DNA of 64,000 nt from JADGNZ01 sp963715895 (GTDB lineage Bacteria > Acidobacteriota > Thermoanaerobaculia > Gp7-AA8), in assembly GCA_963715895.1 (NCBI GenBank), contig OY970284.1, positions 2,418,001 through 2,482,000 on the forward strand, written 5' to 3'. A program made the position numbers and the translations under genes. A model generated the notes under the pieces. It worked only from the letters and a program-made list of their open reading frames with translations. It had not been told where the DNA came from and did not search any database. Below are positions 33,551 to 43,591 of the stretch, piece after piece (within the stretch, counting starts at the first letter, position 1; every line of letters starts with the position of its first letter).

Positions 33551-35692
33551 TTACTTCGTTGCCGGCTCTGCCTTCAGTCCCCGTTCGATCAGCAGCGGCT
33601 CGACGATCGGGTCGCGGCCGCGGAAGGCGCGGTACATCGCCGCCTCATCCTGCGTGCCGCCGCGCGAGAGGATCATGTCGCGGAAGCGCTGGCCGTTGGC
33701 GCGGGTCATTCCGCCGTGCTCCTTGAACCAGTAGTACGCATCGTCGTCGATCAATTCGGACCAGAGATACGCGTAGTAGCCGGCCGAGTAGCCGCCGCCC
33801 CAGATGTGCGAGAAGTACGTCGTGTGATAGCGCGGGGGCACTTCGGTCATGTCGATCTTGAAGCGCTTGAGCGCGGCCGGCTCGAAGGCGTTCGCGTCAA
33901 CCTGTTCCGCGCCGGGCGCCTGCGTGTGCCAGGCCATGTCCAGCAGCGCGGCGGCGAGGTACTCGACGGTGGCATAGCCCTGGTTGAACGTGCGCGACTT
34001 CTTGATGCGGTCGACCAGCGCCTGCGGCATCGGCTTGCCGGTCTGGTAGTGCTTGGCGTAATTGGCGAAGACTTTCGGCTCGAGCGCCCAATGCTCGTTG
34101 AACTGCGACGGGAACTCGACGAAGTCGCGGGGCACGTTGGTGCCGGCCAGCGTCGGGTACTTCACGTTCGAGAGCATGCCGTGTAGGGCGTGTCCGAACT
34201 CGTGGAAGATCGCCGTGACGTTGTCGAAGGTCAGCAGCGCCGGCTGGCCGGCGGCCGGCTTGGTGAAGTTGAGAACGTTGAAGACAGCCGGCTTGGTGCC
34301 GAGCAGGCCTGACTGATCGACGAAGCTGTCCATCCAGGCGCCGCCGCTCTTGTTCGGGCGCGAGAAGTAGTCTCCGTAGAAGAGCGCCATCGACTTGCCG
34401 TCGGCGTCGAAGACTTCGAAGACGCGCACGTCCGGCTGGTAGACCGGGATGTCGTGGCGCTCTTTGAAGGTCAGGCCGTAGAGCTGGTTGGCGGCGTAGA
34501 AGACACCGTTCTGCAGGACGTTGTTCAGCTCGAAGTACGGACGGACCTGCGATTCATCGAGGTCATACTCCGCTTTGCGCACCTTCTCCGCATAGAGCTC
34601 CCAATCCTGCGGGCCGAGCGGGAAGCCGCCCTTCTCGGCGTCGATCACCTTCTGCATCTTCGCCGCCTCGGCGCGCGCCTTGGCTGTCGACGCGGGGACG
34701 AGATCGCTCATCAGTTTGATGGCGATCTCCGGCGTCTTGGCCATCTGATCGTCGAGCGAGTAGGCGGCATAGGTCGGATATCCGAGGAGCTTGGCCTTGG
34801 TGGCGCGAAGCTGGGCCAGGCGGGTGACGATGGCCTTGGTGTCATTCGGGCCGCCGTGATTGCCGCGCTGGATGGAGGCGTTGAACAGTCGCTCGCGCAC
34901 GGCGCGGTTTTGCAGGTAGGTGAGGGCCGGCTGCTGCGTGGTGTTCTGCAGCGTCAGGACGTACTTCCCTTCGAGCTTGCGCTCCTTGGCCCGGTCGGCC
35001 GCGGCGGCGATATCGGAGTCGGGCAGTCCTGCCAGCTCGGCCTTCGTGTCGACCACGATCGCGGAGGCGTCGGTGTCGGCCAGAACATGCTCGCGAAACT
35101 TCGTGGTCAGCGTCGACTCTTCCTGATTCAGCGCGCGCAGGGTGGCCTGATCGGCGTCATTGAGCTGCGCGCCGGCGCGGATGAAGTTCCTGTAGTAGCG
35201 CTCGATCAGGTATTGCGATTCGGCGTCGAGCCCGCTGCCGGTGCGCTTGTCATAGAGAGCTTTGACCCGCGCGAACAGCTTCGGATTCATGTAGATCGAG
35301 TCCTGGTGCGCCGACAACTTCGGCGATTCCTCGGCCTCTATCTTCTGGAAGGCGTCGTTCGTATTCGACTGCGTCAGGTTGAAGAAAATCTTCGCGGCGC
35401 GCGTCAGCAGCTCCCCGGAGCGCTCCATCGCTTCGATCGTGTTGGCGAAGGTTGGCGGGGCGGGATCGTTGGCGATGGCATCGATCTCGACGAGCTGACG
35501 CTTCATCCCTTCTTCGATGGCGGGCTGGTAGTCGGTGTCTTTGATGATGTTGAACGGCGGCGCCTGGAACGGGAGCGGGCTGGCCGTGAACAACGGGTTC
35601 TGGCGTTCCGGCGTGGCAGCCGGTTGCGCCTGCAGGGCGAAGGCGGCCAGCACGATGACTGCCGCAAAGATCGACGGGTTGCTCGTTTTCAT
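33551..35692 (-). CDS. dcp: Secreted M3 family metallopeptidase (peptidyl-dipeptidase-like), paralogue 1
   Basis: 713 residues from ATG 35692 with a signal peptide (MKTSNPSIFAAVIVLAAFAL). The C-terminal half has the zinc motif HEFGHALHG near residue 500, with a third ligand Glu expected about 28 residues later, and family motifs GGYSAGYYAYLWSE and RFRDMILSRGGT. M3 enzymes such as Dcp and oligopeptidase A cut short peptides; with a signal peptide this one works in the periplasm. The close paralogue at 36356-38470 shares most motifs, so the pair arose by duplication and was then separated by a reductase gene. Confidence 0.9.
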   Translation of the reverse strand: MKTSNPSIFAAVIVLAAFALQAQPAATPERQNPLFTASPLPFQAPPFNIIKDTDYQPAIEEGMKRQLVEIDAIANDPAPPTFANTIEAMERSGELLTRAAKIFFNLTQSNTNDAFQKIEAEESPKLSAHQDSIYMNPKLFARVKALYDKRTGSGLDAESQYLIERYYRNFIRAGAQLNDADQATLRALNQEESTLTTKFREHVLADTDASAIVVDTKAELAGLPDSDIAAAADRAKERKLEGKYVLTLQNTTQQPALTYLQNRAVRERLFNASIQRGNHGGPNDTKAIVTRLAQLRATKAKLLGYPTYAAYSLDDQMAKTPEIAIKLMSDLVPASTAKARAEAAKMQKVIDAEKGGFPLGPQDWELYAEKVRKAEYDLDESQVRPYFELNNVLQNGVFYAANQLYGLTFKERHDIPVYQPDVRVFEVFDADGKSMALFYGDYFSRPNKSGGAWMDSFVDQSGLLGTKPAVFNVLNFTKPAAGQPALLTFDNVTAIFHEFGHALHGMLSNVKYPTLAGTNVPRDFVEFPSQFNEHWALEPKVFANYAKHYQTGKPMPQALVDRIKKSRTFNQGYATVEYLAAALLDMAWHTQAPGAEQVDANAFEPAALKRFKIDMTEVPPRYHTTYFSHIWGGGYSAGYYAYLWSELIDDDAYYWFKEHGGMTRANGQRFRDMILSRGGTQDEAAMYRAFRGRDPIVEPLLIERGLKAEPATK

Positions 35693-35760
35693 GGGCAGAG
35701 GAACAAGGGAGGGGGGCGGTGTCATCCCTTGTTTTGGGGAGTTGGGCGTCGGGAGTCGGT

Positions 35761-35855
35761 ACGTAGGTCGGACTCTCTAGTCCGACCGGAGCTTGGGAAA
35801 TGTATCTCGTCAACACCGCGCAAGTACCGGTCGGACTGAAGAGTCCGACCTACGT
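35761..35855. repeat. Family D palindrome pair (ACGTAGGTCGGACT)
   Basis: ACGTAGGTCGGACT-CTCTA-GTCCGACCGG at 35761-35788 and CCGGTCGGACT-GAAG-AGTCCGACCTACGT at 35828-35855 are hairpins in inverted orientation. The right one supplies the stop codon of the FMN reductase gene. A single diverged copy is at 59620-59647. Confidence 0.85.
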
Positions 35856-36359
35856 AGCGGAGTTGGCGAGGGCCGTCAGCGCTTCGCGGATCACGGCTGC
35901 CACCTCGCCTCCGATGTTCTCGTCGCGCACCTTCGTCGGAGCCTTCCACGTCCCCAGCACCCGCCAGTTCATCGTCGTCAGGATCTCGACGAGCGAGGCC
36001 TGCGCGAACTGTCCACCGATGGGCGACGCGCTGAGGATTGCCACCGGTTTGTCGATCAGCGCGCCGTCGGAGACGAGCCAATCGAGCGCGTTCTTCAGCG
36101 AGCCGGGGAGGCCGTGCGCGTACTCCGGCGTCGAGATGAGGATGCCATCTGTCGCCGTGAGCAGCGCACGTAACGCAGCGACTGCGGGCGGCGGGTTCGC
36201 GCCTTCTTCGTCATCGTCGGGATTGAAGTGGGGAAGGGACGCGAGGCCGTCGTAGATGACGACCTCGATCCCCTCGGGCGCGAGCCTCACCGCGGCCTGC
36301 AGCATGGCGCGGTTCGAGGATCGCCCGCGCAAGCTGCCGGAGATCGCGATGATTTTCAC
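35850..36359 (-). CDS. NADPH-dependent FMN reductase (flavodoxin-like)
   Basis: 169 residues. The FMN phosphate loop is ISGSLRGRSSNRAML near residues 6-20, and STPEYAHGLPGSLKNALDW near 80-98 is the conserved family motif, as in ArsH-, ChrR- and azoreductase-like enzymes. It reduces FMN, quinones or metals with NADPH in the cytoplasm. The start ATG overlaps the stop of the upstream M3 peptidase gene by four bases. The stop codon lies inside a family D palindrome, so the repeat has trimmed or extended the C-terminus. Confidence 0.85.
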   Translation of the reverse strand: MKIIAISGSLRGRSSNRAMLQAAVRLAPEGIEVVIYDGLASLPHFNPDDDEEGANPPPAVAALRALLTATDGILISTPEYAHGLPGSLKNALDWLVSDGALIDKPVAILSASPIGGQFAQASLVEILTTMNWRVLGTWKAPTKVRDENIGGEVAAVIREALTALANSAT

Positions 36360-38470
36360 TTCCCCGTCAGCCCTCTCTCCTCCAGCAACGGCTCCACCTT
36401 CGGATCGCGTCCGCGGAAGGCGCGATACATCGCCGCCGGATCCTCGGTGCCACCGCGCGACAGAATCATCTTGCGGAACTTGTCGCCGTTCGCGCGGGTC
36501 ATGCCGCCGTTTTCCTTGAACCAGTAGTAGGCGTCGTCGTCGAGCACTTCGCTCCAGAGGTAGGCGTAATAGCCGGCCGCGTAGCCGCCGCCCCAGATGT
36601 GGGAAAAGTAGGTCGAGTGGTAGCGCGGGGGGACCTGCTCCATGTAGACGTTGAACTGTTTCAGCGACTCCGGCTCGAAGGCATTCACATCGAGAAGCGG
36701 TGCATCGGCAGGGATCGAATGCCAGGCCATATCGAGGAGGGCCGCGCCGAGGTACTCCGTCGTGGCGAAGCCCTGGTTAAAGGTCCGTCCCTTGGTCAGC
36801 TTCTCGACAAGCTCCTTCGGCATTGGCGCGCCGGTCTTGTAGTGCTTCGCGTAGTTCGCGAAGACCGACGGCTCCATCGCCCAGTGCTCGTTGAACTGCG
36901 ACGGGAACTCGACGAAGTCGCGCGGAACGGCGGAGCCTCCGAACGACGGGTATTTCACGTTCGAGAACATGCCGTGCAGCGCATGGCCGAACTCGTGGAA
37001 CATCGTCGTCACTTCGGTGAAGGTCAGCAGCGCGGGCTGGCCGGCCGCCGGCTTCGTGAAGTTCTCATTGTTCGTGACCACCGGCTTCGTACCGAGAAGC
37101 TTGCTCTGGCCGACGAAGCTGCTCGTCCACGCGCCGCCGGCCTTGTTCGGCCGTGAGTAATAGTCGATGTAGAAGAGCGCCAGCGGTTTGCCATCCACGT
37201 CGAACACATCGAAGACGCGGACGTCCGGCTGGTAGACGGGGATGTCGTGACGTTCCTTGAAGGTGATGCCGTAGAGTTTCGTCGCGGCGAAGAAGACGCC
37301 GTTCTGGAGGACGTTGTTGATCTCGAAGTACGGCCGGACCTGTCCCTCGTCGAGGTCGAATTCGTTCTTGCGCACCTGCTCGGCGTAGAACTGCCAGTCG
37401 TACGGCTCGAGGGTGAAGCCGCCTTTCTGTGCGTCGATCAGTTTCTGCATCCGCGCCGCCTCGGCGCGCGCCTTCGCGGTCGCCGCCGGGACCATGTCGG
37501 TCATGAGCTTGATGGCGTTCTCCGGGTTCTTGGACATCTCATCGGCCAGGTTGTAGGAGGCGTAACTGGAAAACCCGAGGAGCTTCGCGCGCTGGGCGCG
37601 GAGCTGGGCGAGGCGGGTGATGATGGCCTTGGTGTCGTCATCGCCGCCGTGATTGCCGCGCGCGATCGAGGCCTCGTAGAGGCGCTTGCGCAGATCGCGA
37701 TTCTTCAGGTAGGTCTGCGCGGGCTGCTGGGTGGTGTTCTGGAGCGTGAGGAGCCACTTTCCCTCGAGTCCGCGGCCCTTGGCGCGCTCGGCGGCCGCGG
37801 CGACGTCGGAGTCAGGCAGGCCGTCGAGCAGCGACTTGTCGTCGATCACGATGGCCGAGGCGTTCGTATCGGCCAGAACTCGGTCGCGGAACTGATTGGT
37901 CAGCTTCGACTGCTCCTGATTCAACGCCCGCAGCGCGGTCTTGTCGGCTTCATTGAGCTGCGCGCCGGAGCGGATGAAATTTCTGTAATAGCGCTCCACC
38001 AGGAACTTCGACTCGGCGTCCAGACCGAGCTTGTCGCGGCGGTCGTAGAGCGACTTGATGCGCGCGAAGAGTTTCGGATCGAGGTTGATGGCGTCGCGAT
38101 GCGCGGCCTGCTTCGGCGCCAGCGCTGCCTGCGCTTTCTGCAGCGTCGGGTTCGTGTTCGACTGCGTCAGCCCGCCGAAGACGCGCTGCACCCGGCGCAG
38201 CAGCTCGCCCGAGCGCTCCATCGCTTCGATCGTGTTCGCGAAGGTCGGCGCCTCGGGGTTGTTGGCGATGGCCTGTACCTCGGCCAGCTCCTGTTTCATC
38301 CCTTCTTCGATGGCCGGCTGGAAATCGCCGTCCTTGATCCGGTCGAACGGCGGCGCCTGGAAGGGCAGCGAGCTCTTTTCGAAAAATGGATTTGCCTTGG
38401 GTGGATCGTCGGCGAGGGCGGTAAACGGGAGGAGGATGAGGAGGACGGCAGCGGCGTAGCGCAATTTCAT
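36356..38470 (-). CDS. dcp: Secreted M3 family metallopeptidase, paralogue 2
   Basis: 704 residues from ATG 38470 with a signal peptide, MKLRYAAAVLLILLPFTALA. It follows the same plan as the 33551-35692 protein: SLPFQAPPFDRIKDGDF and IEEGMKQEL near the N-terminus, HEFGHALHG near residue 490, and GGYAAGYYAYLWSE and KMILSRGGT near the end. Periplasmic peptide degradation is expected. It is translationally coupled to the FMN reductase. An in-frame ATG 15 bases upstream is possible, but the chosen start gives a better signal peptide. Confidence 0.9.
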   Translation of the reverse strand: MKLRYAAAVLLILLPFTALADDPPKANPFFEKSSLPFQAPPFDRIKDGDFQPAIEEGMKQELAEVQAIANNPEAPTFANTIEAMERSGELLRRVQRVFGGLTQSNTNPTLQKAQAALAPKQAAHRDAINLDPKLFARIKSLYDRRDKLGLDAESKFLVERYYRNFIRSGAQLNEADKTALRALNQEQSKLTNQFRDRVLADTNASAIVIDDKSLLDGLPDSDVAAAAERAKGRGLEGKWLLTLQNTTQQPAQTYLKNRDLRKRLYEASIARGNHGGDDDTKAIITRLAQLRAQRAKLLGFSSYASYNLADEMSKNPENAIKLMTDMVPAATAKARAEAARMQKLIDAQKGGFTLEPYDWQFYAEQVRKNEFDLDEGQVRPYFEINNVLQNGVFFAATKLYGITFKERHDIPVYQPDVRVFDVFDVDGKPLALFYIDYYSRPNKAGGAWTSSFVGQSKLLGTKPVVTNNENFTKPAAGQPALLTFTEVTTMFHEFGHALHGMFSNVKYPSFGGSAVPRDFVEFPSQFNEHWAMEPSVFANYAKHYKTGAPMPKELVEKLTKGRTFNQGFATTEYLGAALLDMAWHSIPADAPLLDVNAFEPESLKQFNVYMEQVPPRYHSTYFSHIWGGGYAAGYYAYLWSEVLDDDAYYWFKENGGMTRANGDKFRKMILSRGGTEDPAAMYRAFRGRDPKVEPLLEERGLTGK

Positions 38471-38482
38471 GCCGACCTTATA

Positions 38483-38645
38483 CACGGGGTTGCGGGGTCT
38501 CGCGGTTGCGAGGTCGCGGGGTGGGGGGGCTGGGTTGGTTGGTTTGTGGGTTGCTGCGTGGAGTCACTGCCGAATTGTTACAACTCTGCAACCGAGCAAC
38601 TCAGCAACCACGAGACCGCGAGACCGCGCAACCGCGAGACCGCCT
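38483..38645. repeat. Family C palindromic repeats in the 195-bp gap before the VPS10-like gene
   Basis: GGGGTCTCGCGGTTGCGAGG on the left and CACGAGACCGCGAGACCGCG, then CAACCGCGAGACCGC, on the right form opposite-facing arms. About 70 bp lie between them, including GGGTTGCTGC and GAGCAACTCAGCAACC, a second smaller inverted match. Confidence 0.65.
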
Positions 38646-38665
38646 CACGGATATTATGCGCGCCC

Positions 38666-41600
38666 ATGCGATTGCTCTTGCGCTGCTTTGTTCTCTCGCT
38701 CGTCGCCGTGACTTCCTTCGCCGCGGTCGATCCGACTCTCTTCCAGGATCTTCACTGGCGACTCCTCGGTCCGTTCCGCGCGGGGCGCGTGCTGGCGGTT
38801 ACCGGCGTGCCGGGCGAGCCGGAGCATTTCTATTTCGGCAGCGTCAACGGCGGTGTGTGGGAAACGAAGGACGCCGGACGGACGTGGCTGCCGATCTTCG
38901 ACGGTCAGCCGGTCGGTTCGATCGGTGCCATCGCCGTGGCGCCGTCGAATCCGCGCGTGCTGTACGTCGGTAGCGGCGAGGCAGACATGCGCTCGGACAT
39001 CGCCCAGGGCAACGGGATGTACAAGTCGGGCGACGGCGGCAGGACGTGGTCGCGCATCGGCCTGACCGACTCGCAGCAGATCGGGCGCATCATCGTGCAT
39101 CCGGCGAACGCGGACGTCGTCTACGTCGCCGCGCTTGGACATCCGTACGGTCCGAACGCCGAGCGCGGCGTGTTCCGCTCGCGCGATGGGGGAGCGACGT
39201 GGCAGCGCGTGCTCTCGCGCAACAACGACAGCGACACCGGCGCGATCGACCTGGTCTTTGAGCCGGGCAATCCGAACGTTCTCTATGCCTCACTGTGGCA
39301 GACGCGCCGCACGCCATGGAGCGTCTACCCGCCGTCGAATGGTCCCGGCAGCGGTCTCTTCAAATCGACGGACGGCGGCGATCACTGGACCGAAATCACC
39401 GGACACGGCTTTCCGGCCAAGCCGGGCCACATCGGCATCGCCGTCGCGCCGTCGAGCCCGCAGCGCGTCTACGCCGTCGTCGATGCTCCCGAGGGGGGCA
39501 TGTACCGGAGTGATGACGGGGGAGCGAACTGGATTCGCGCCAGCAGCGACGCGCGTGTCTGGTCACGCGGCTGGTATTTCGGCGGCGTGACCGTCGAGCC
39601 GAAAGATGCAGATACGGTCTACTCGATCAACGTCAACGTCTACCGCTCGACCGACGGCGGAAAGAACTTCGCGCCGGTCAAAGGCGCGCCGGGCGGCGAC
39701 GACTATCATCAGCTCTGGATCGATCCCGATCATCCCGAGCGCCGCATTCTCGGCGTCGATCAGGGGACCGTGGTCTCGGTCAACGGCGGCCGCACCTGGA
39801 GCAGTTGGTTCAACCAGCCGACCGGCCAGTTCTACCACGTCGTCACCGACAACCGGTTTCCCTACTGGGTCTACGGCGCGCAGCAGGACTCAGGCGCGGC
39901 CCGGATCCCGAGCCGCACCAGCACGATCGACGGCATCACGCTGATGGACTTCCGCGAGACGACCGCCGGCGGCGAGAGCGACAACATCGCCCCCGATCCC
40001 AAGGATCCGGACATTCTGTACGGCGGCCGCGTGGAGCGTCTCGACACCCGCACGCACCAGACGCGGTCGATCGATCCGACGCTCGCCTATCCCGGCAACG
40101 ACCGCCGCACCTGGACGCTGCCGCTCATCTTCTCGCCGCGCGATCCGAGGGTCCTCTACTTCGCGAACCAGCGCCTCTTCCGCACGGAAGACGGCGGCGA
40201 GCACTGGACGGTGATCAGCCCCGACCTGACCCGCGAGAATCCGCCTGTCCCGCCGAATCTCGATCCGGTCACCGCGGCAGACAAAGCGCAGCCCGGGCCG
40301 CGCCACGGGGTCATCTACGCCATCGCGCCGTCGCGCATGATCGATCACGACCTCTGGGTGGGCACCGATGACGGCCAGATCTGGCGGACCCACGACGAAG
40401 GGGGACATTGGGAGAACGTGACGCCGGCGGCGCTCACGCCCTGGTCGAAGGTCGGCATCATCGACGCCTCGCATTTCGACGGCGAGACGGCCTACGCGGC
40501 CGTCGACCGCCATCGTCTCGACGATTTCAAGGCCTACATCTACCGCACGCACGACGGCGGCAAGTCGTGGCAGCTGGCCGTGTCGGGGATCGGCGAGACT
40601 CGTCAACGTCGTGCGCGAGGATCCGGTGCGGCGCGGGATGCTTTACGCCGGCACCGAGCGCGGCGTGTACGTCTCCTTCGACGACGGCGATCACTGGCAG
40701 ACTCTCCAGCTCAACCTCCCCACGACCTCGGTGCGCGACATCGACGTCCACGACGACGACGTCGTCATCGCCACGCACGGGCGCGCCTTCTGGGCCATCG
40801 ACGACGTGACGCCGCTGCGGCAGGACGTGCCGGCGGGCGACTTCCTCTTCAAGCCGGCGGTCACCGTGCGCGAACGGCCGGCCGGCTTCACCGGCTCGCC
40901 GATGCCGAAGGATGAGCCGATGGCGCCGAATCCTCCGTTCGGCGCATATATCGACTACGTGATTCGCACCGCCGCGGCGCAGCCAGTCACCGTGGAGATT
41001 CTCGATGCGAACGACGCCCTCGTGCGCCGCTACAGCAGTGCCGACGTTCCGCCGGCGATGGATCCGAAGAGGCTGGGGACGGCACCGGAATGGTTTACCA
41101 CGCCGTCGACCGTGTCCGCTTCCCCGGGGATGCACCGCTTCATCTGGCCGCTGCACTACCCGGCGCCGTCGGGACTTGCAGGACGCCGCTCGGGCGGAGG
41201 CGCGTTTTCCGACGGCATCTGGGCGCCGCCGGGCAACTACAAGGTGGTGTTGACCGTGAACGGCCAGAAGTTCACGCAGCCGCTGACGGTGGTTCCCGAT
41301 CCAAGGATCCATCTGCCGGCGAACGCGTACAGCGAACAATTCACCCTCGCCCGCGAGGTCGAACAAACGCGCGCGGCCGTCGCTGCCGCGCTCGCCGACG
41401 CGGCGGCATTGGTGAAACGAACGGACATTCCCGATCCCCTGCGCCGCAAGGCAACCGAGGTCTCCGGCACGATTGCCGGCGACGAATTCACAGCGCCGCC
41501 GCCGTCGGAGTCATCACTTCGTTTCATCGGTCAGGCGCTTTCCAAACTGGCCGGCGCCATCGACAGCGCCGACGGGGCGCCGACGCCGGATGCGCGCGCG

Positions 41601-41684
41601 AGCTGGGCAACGCTGAAACCGGCTGCCGATGCTGCGCTGGCGGCGTGGACGGCGGTGAAGGGAGAGGCGCCGCCAGCGAAATAG
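38666..41684 (+). pseudogene. VPS10/sortilin-like BNR-repeat protein, frameshifted
   Basis: ATG 38666 begins a signal peptide (MRLLLRCFVLSLVAVTSFAA) and a multi-bladed beta-propeller. Asp-box-like elements recur (KDAGRTW, GDGGRTW, RDGGATW, TDGGDHW, DDGGANW, TDGGKNF, EDGGEHW, HDGGKSW). Near 40597-40602 the frame shifts: after VSGIGE the conserved continuation LVNVVREDPVRRGMLYAGTERG lies in another frame and runs to 41684 with a C-terminal Ig-like domain (PPGNYKVVLTVNG). Both parts are well conserved, so one small indel breaks a gene of about 1,005 codons. Family members are extracellular. The frameshift is recent, or an assembly error. Confidence 0.85.
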
Positions 41685-41690
41685 ACCAAG

Positions 41691-42116
41691 TCAGATCGGC
41701 CCGGGCGAGGCTTTGCGGTGCGTAGGACCGCGGTCGCGAAGGACCGGCCGTTCCGCGTGCCCGCCGGACCGGCCGATGATCTCGAGCAGATCGGACGTCG
41801 TCACGATTCCGGCCAGCTTCCGGTTCTCCGTGACGATGATCGAATGGATGCGGTGGCCGCGCATGAGGTTCGCCGCGCGGCTGATCAATTCATGCGATTC
41901 GATCGTGACCGGTTTGGTGCTCATGACATCGCGTACCCGAATGTCAGGATTGACCCCGGCACAGTCAATAGCCGCCAACAGGCCGGCCACTGCTCCGCCG
42001 TCGAGAACGACGAGGTGCTCGATCCGGTATTGACTCATGAGCTCCGCCGCCTCTCCCACCGGCGAATCCGGCGTGACCGTGCGAACGGGATGCTTCATCA
42101 CTTCTGTGACGCGCAT
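41691..42116 (-). CDS. CBS-domain pair protein
   Basis: 141 residues from ATG 42116 after GGAAGGAG. Two CBS motifs are present: MKHPVRTVTPDSPVGEAAELM with HLVVLDGG (1-60), and VRDVMSTKPVTIESHELISRAANLM with GIVTTSDLLEIIG (65-122). Stand-alone CBS pairs bind adenine nucleotides or SAM and tune partner proteins by energy or redox state. The last 20 residues are basic and disordered. It faces away from a radical SAM gene's tail across a family A palindrome pair. Confidence 0.85.
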   Translation of the reverse strand: MRVTEVMKHPVRTVTPDSPVGEAAELMSQYRIEHLVVLDGGAVAGLLAAIDCAGVNPDIRVRDVMSTKPVTIESHELISRAANLMRGHRIHSIIVTENRKLAGIVTTSDLLEIIGRSGGHAERPVLRDRGPTHRKASPGPI

Positions 42117-42245
42117 GGCTTGGCTCCTTCCGGTACGAAAAGGATGCAAGCGGGTGGCCGGAAAGTGTGGATGGGCACGGTCGGGGATTGGCAAGCGGGT
42201 CAGTCACCTCACCGAGTTTGCCGCGAAAGCGCGGCTTCGCCGCCG

Positions 42246-42344
42246 GGCACAGACAAGAGTGTCTGTGCCACATTGCCCCTCGGTATTGCTGCAATGTGGA
42301 GTCTTCGCCGGATCTAATGTGGCACAGACACTCTTGTCTGTGCC
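42246..42344. repeat. Inverted pair of family A palindromes
   Basis: GGCACAGACA-AGAG-TGTCTGTGCC at 42246-42269 and GGCACAGACA-CTCT-TGTCTGTGCC at 42321-42344, with CACATTG and AATGTG on the inner sides and GCGGCTTCGCCGC-like words outside. This is the same structure as at 6958-7056. It lies within 30 bp of the stop of the radical SAM gene. Confidence 0.9.
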
Positions 42345-42371
42345 GTGCGGCGAAGCCGCACGTTTGCCCGC

Positions 42372-43496
42372 CTACGCCTCCCTGGCCATAGCCGACGCCG
42401 GCAGCGGCAGGGGAGCGCCGGGCTCGTAGCTGCAAAGGGGATCGTCGGCGAAGACGTTCCACTCCGTGGCCCAGGCACGGGCTCGTGAGCCGCCGCAGAT
42501 CTGGCGGAACTCGCAGTGCCCGCATTTGCCTTGCAGATTTTTTGGATCGCGAAGAGCGACGAAGAGATCGCTGCCGCGGTAGATCGATCCGAGGGGACGA
42601 TAGCGGAGATTGCCGGCGCTGAAAGGAAGGAACTCGCTGGCGCGCACATCACCGGCGTGAGAGATGAAAACGAAGCCGCTGGCGCCGTTGCGCGCGGAAT
42701 CCATCACGCTCTGCAGACCATCAGCATCGTTCGATTCGTATCCGCTGAAATCCGACCAGTTGGCGTTCGCGGCATTGTCGAGCCGGGCATCGAGAGAGCG
42801 TTGCAGACGAAAGCGCCGGTACTGTGGCGCTTCGACCACTCTGACCAGGAACTTTTCGCGTCCCCTGATTTCGTCGATCGTCGCGAATAGGTCTTCGGCT
42901 TCCTTCGCGCTGATTGCCGCGGCGTGCGAGCTCTTGAGAGGCACGAGAAAATAGAGATTCCAGCGAACGATCTCCATCGATCGGAGGAGATCCGCCATGG
43001 CCTCGAGATCGCCGGCGTTCTGCTTCGTGATCAGCGTGTTGACCTCGATGGCCAGCCCCGCTTCTTTGGCGAAGCCGGCGGTCCGCATCGTCAGGTCGAA
43101 TGTGGCCGCGACGCCATGGCCGGCTTCATGAATCTCCGGCACGGAGCCGTCGATGCCGATGACGATACGGGTCAGGCCGTTGCGCTCGAGGTTGGCGATG
43201 GCCTCCGTGGTGAGCTGCAAAGTCGGGCTCACCACCAGCGCGGGATCGAGACCACGCCGCCGCGCGTAGTTGACGATCTGGTCGACGTCGCCGCGTTCCA
43301 GAGGATCGCCGCCGGTCATGATCAACTCCCGCGGACTCAGGCTGGCGATCTGATCGATCGTCTTGTACGCCTCATACGTGGTCAGCTCGTTCGTTCCGCG
43401 GCTCTCCGTTGCGCCGATAGTGCAGTTGCGGCAATGGAGATCGCAAGCTCGGGTGAGCTCCCACATGACCACCGGATGTGCTTCGAATGACGGCAT
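42372..43496 (-). CDS. Radical SAM/SPASM protein (TIGR04053-like, Ahb/PqqE-type)
   Basis: 374 residues from ATG 43496. Cluster motif CDLHCRNC lies near residues 18-25, MTGGDPLERGD near 58, and a C-terminal SPASM-type Cys set CGHCEFRQICGGSRARA with a last Cys in DDPLCSYEP (near 337-365) for auxiliary 4Fe-4S binding. The C-terminal wording (LGSIYRGSDLF, KCGHCEFR, GGSRARA) matches the TIGR04053 group. Such enzymes modify peptides or tetrapyrroles in low oxygen; no RiPP precursor is visible nearby. Its divergent promoter region with the GNAT-acyl-CoA synthetase contains two GTGAY-N4-RTCAC sites. Confidence 0.8.
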   Translation of the reverse strand: MPSFEAHPVVMWELTRACDLHCRNCTIGATESRGTNELTTYEAYKTIDQIASLSPRELIMTGGDPLERGDVDQIVNYARRRGLDPALVVSPTLQLTTEAIANLERNGLTRIVIGIDGSVPEIHEAGHGVAATFDLTMRTAGFAKEAGLAIEVNTLITKQNAGDLEAMADLLRSMEIVRWNLYFLVPLKSSHAAAISAKEAEDLFATIDEIRGREKFLVRVVEAPQYRRFRLQRSLDARLDNAANANWSDFSGYESNDADGLQSVMDSARNGASGFVFISHAGDVRASEFLPFSAGNLRYRPLGSIYRGSDLFVALRDPKNLQGKCGHCEFRQICGGSRARAWATEWNVFADDPLCSYEPGAPLPLPASAMAREA

Positions 43497-43555
43497 GGTG
43501 ACACGACGATAGGCGCGACGAGCGGCCCCGGCGATGACTGGGATCATTTGGACCA

Positions 43556-43569
43556 GTGATGGGCATCAC
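43556..43569. promoter_or_regulatory. Candidate Crp/Fnr-type operator, radical SAM side
   Basis: GTGAT-GGGC-ATCAC, an exact match to GTGAY-N4-RTCAC, is centred 66 bp upstream of the radical SAM start at 43496. A TATCGT on the minus strand about 52 bp further downstream could be a -10 box. Confidence 0.5.
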
Positions 43570-43591
43570 CAGGAGACGTGTAGAAAGCCGG

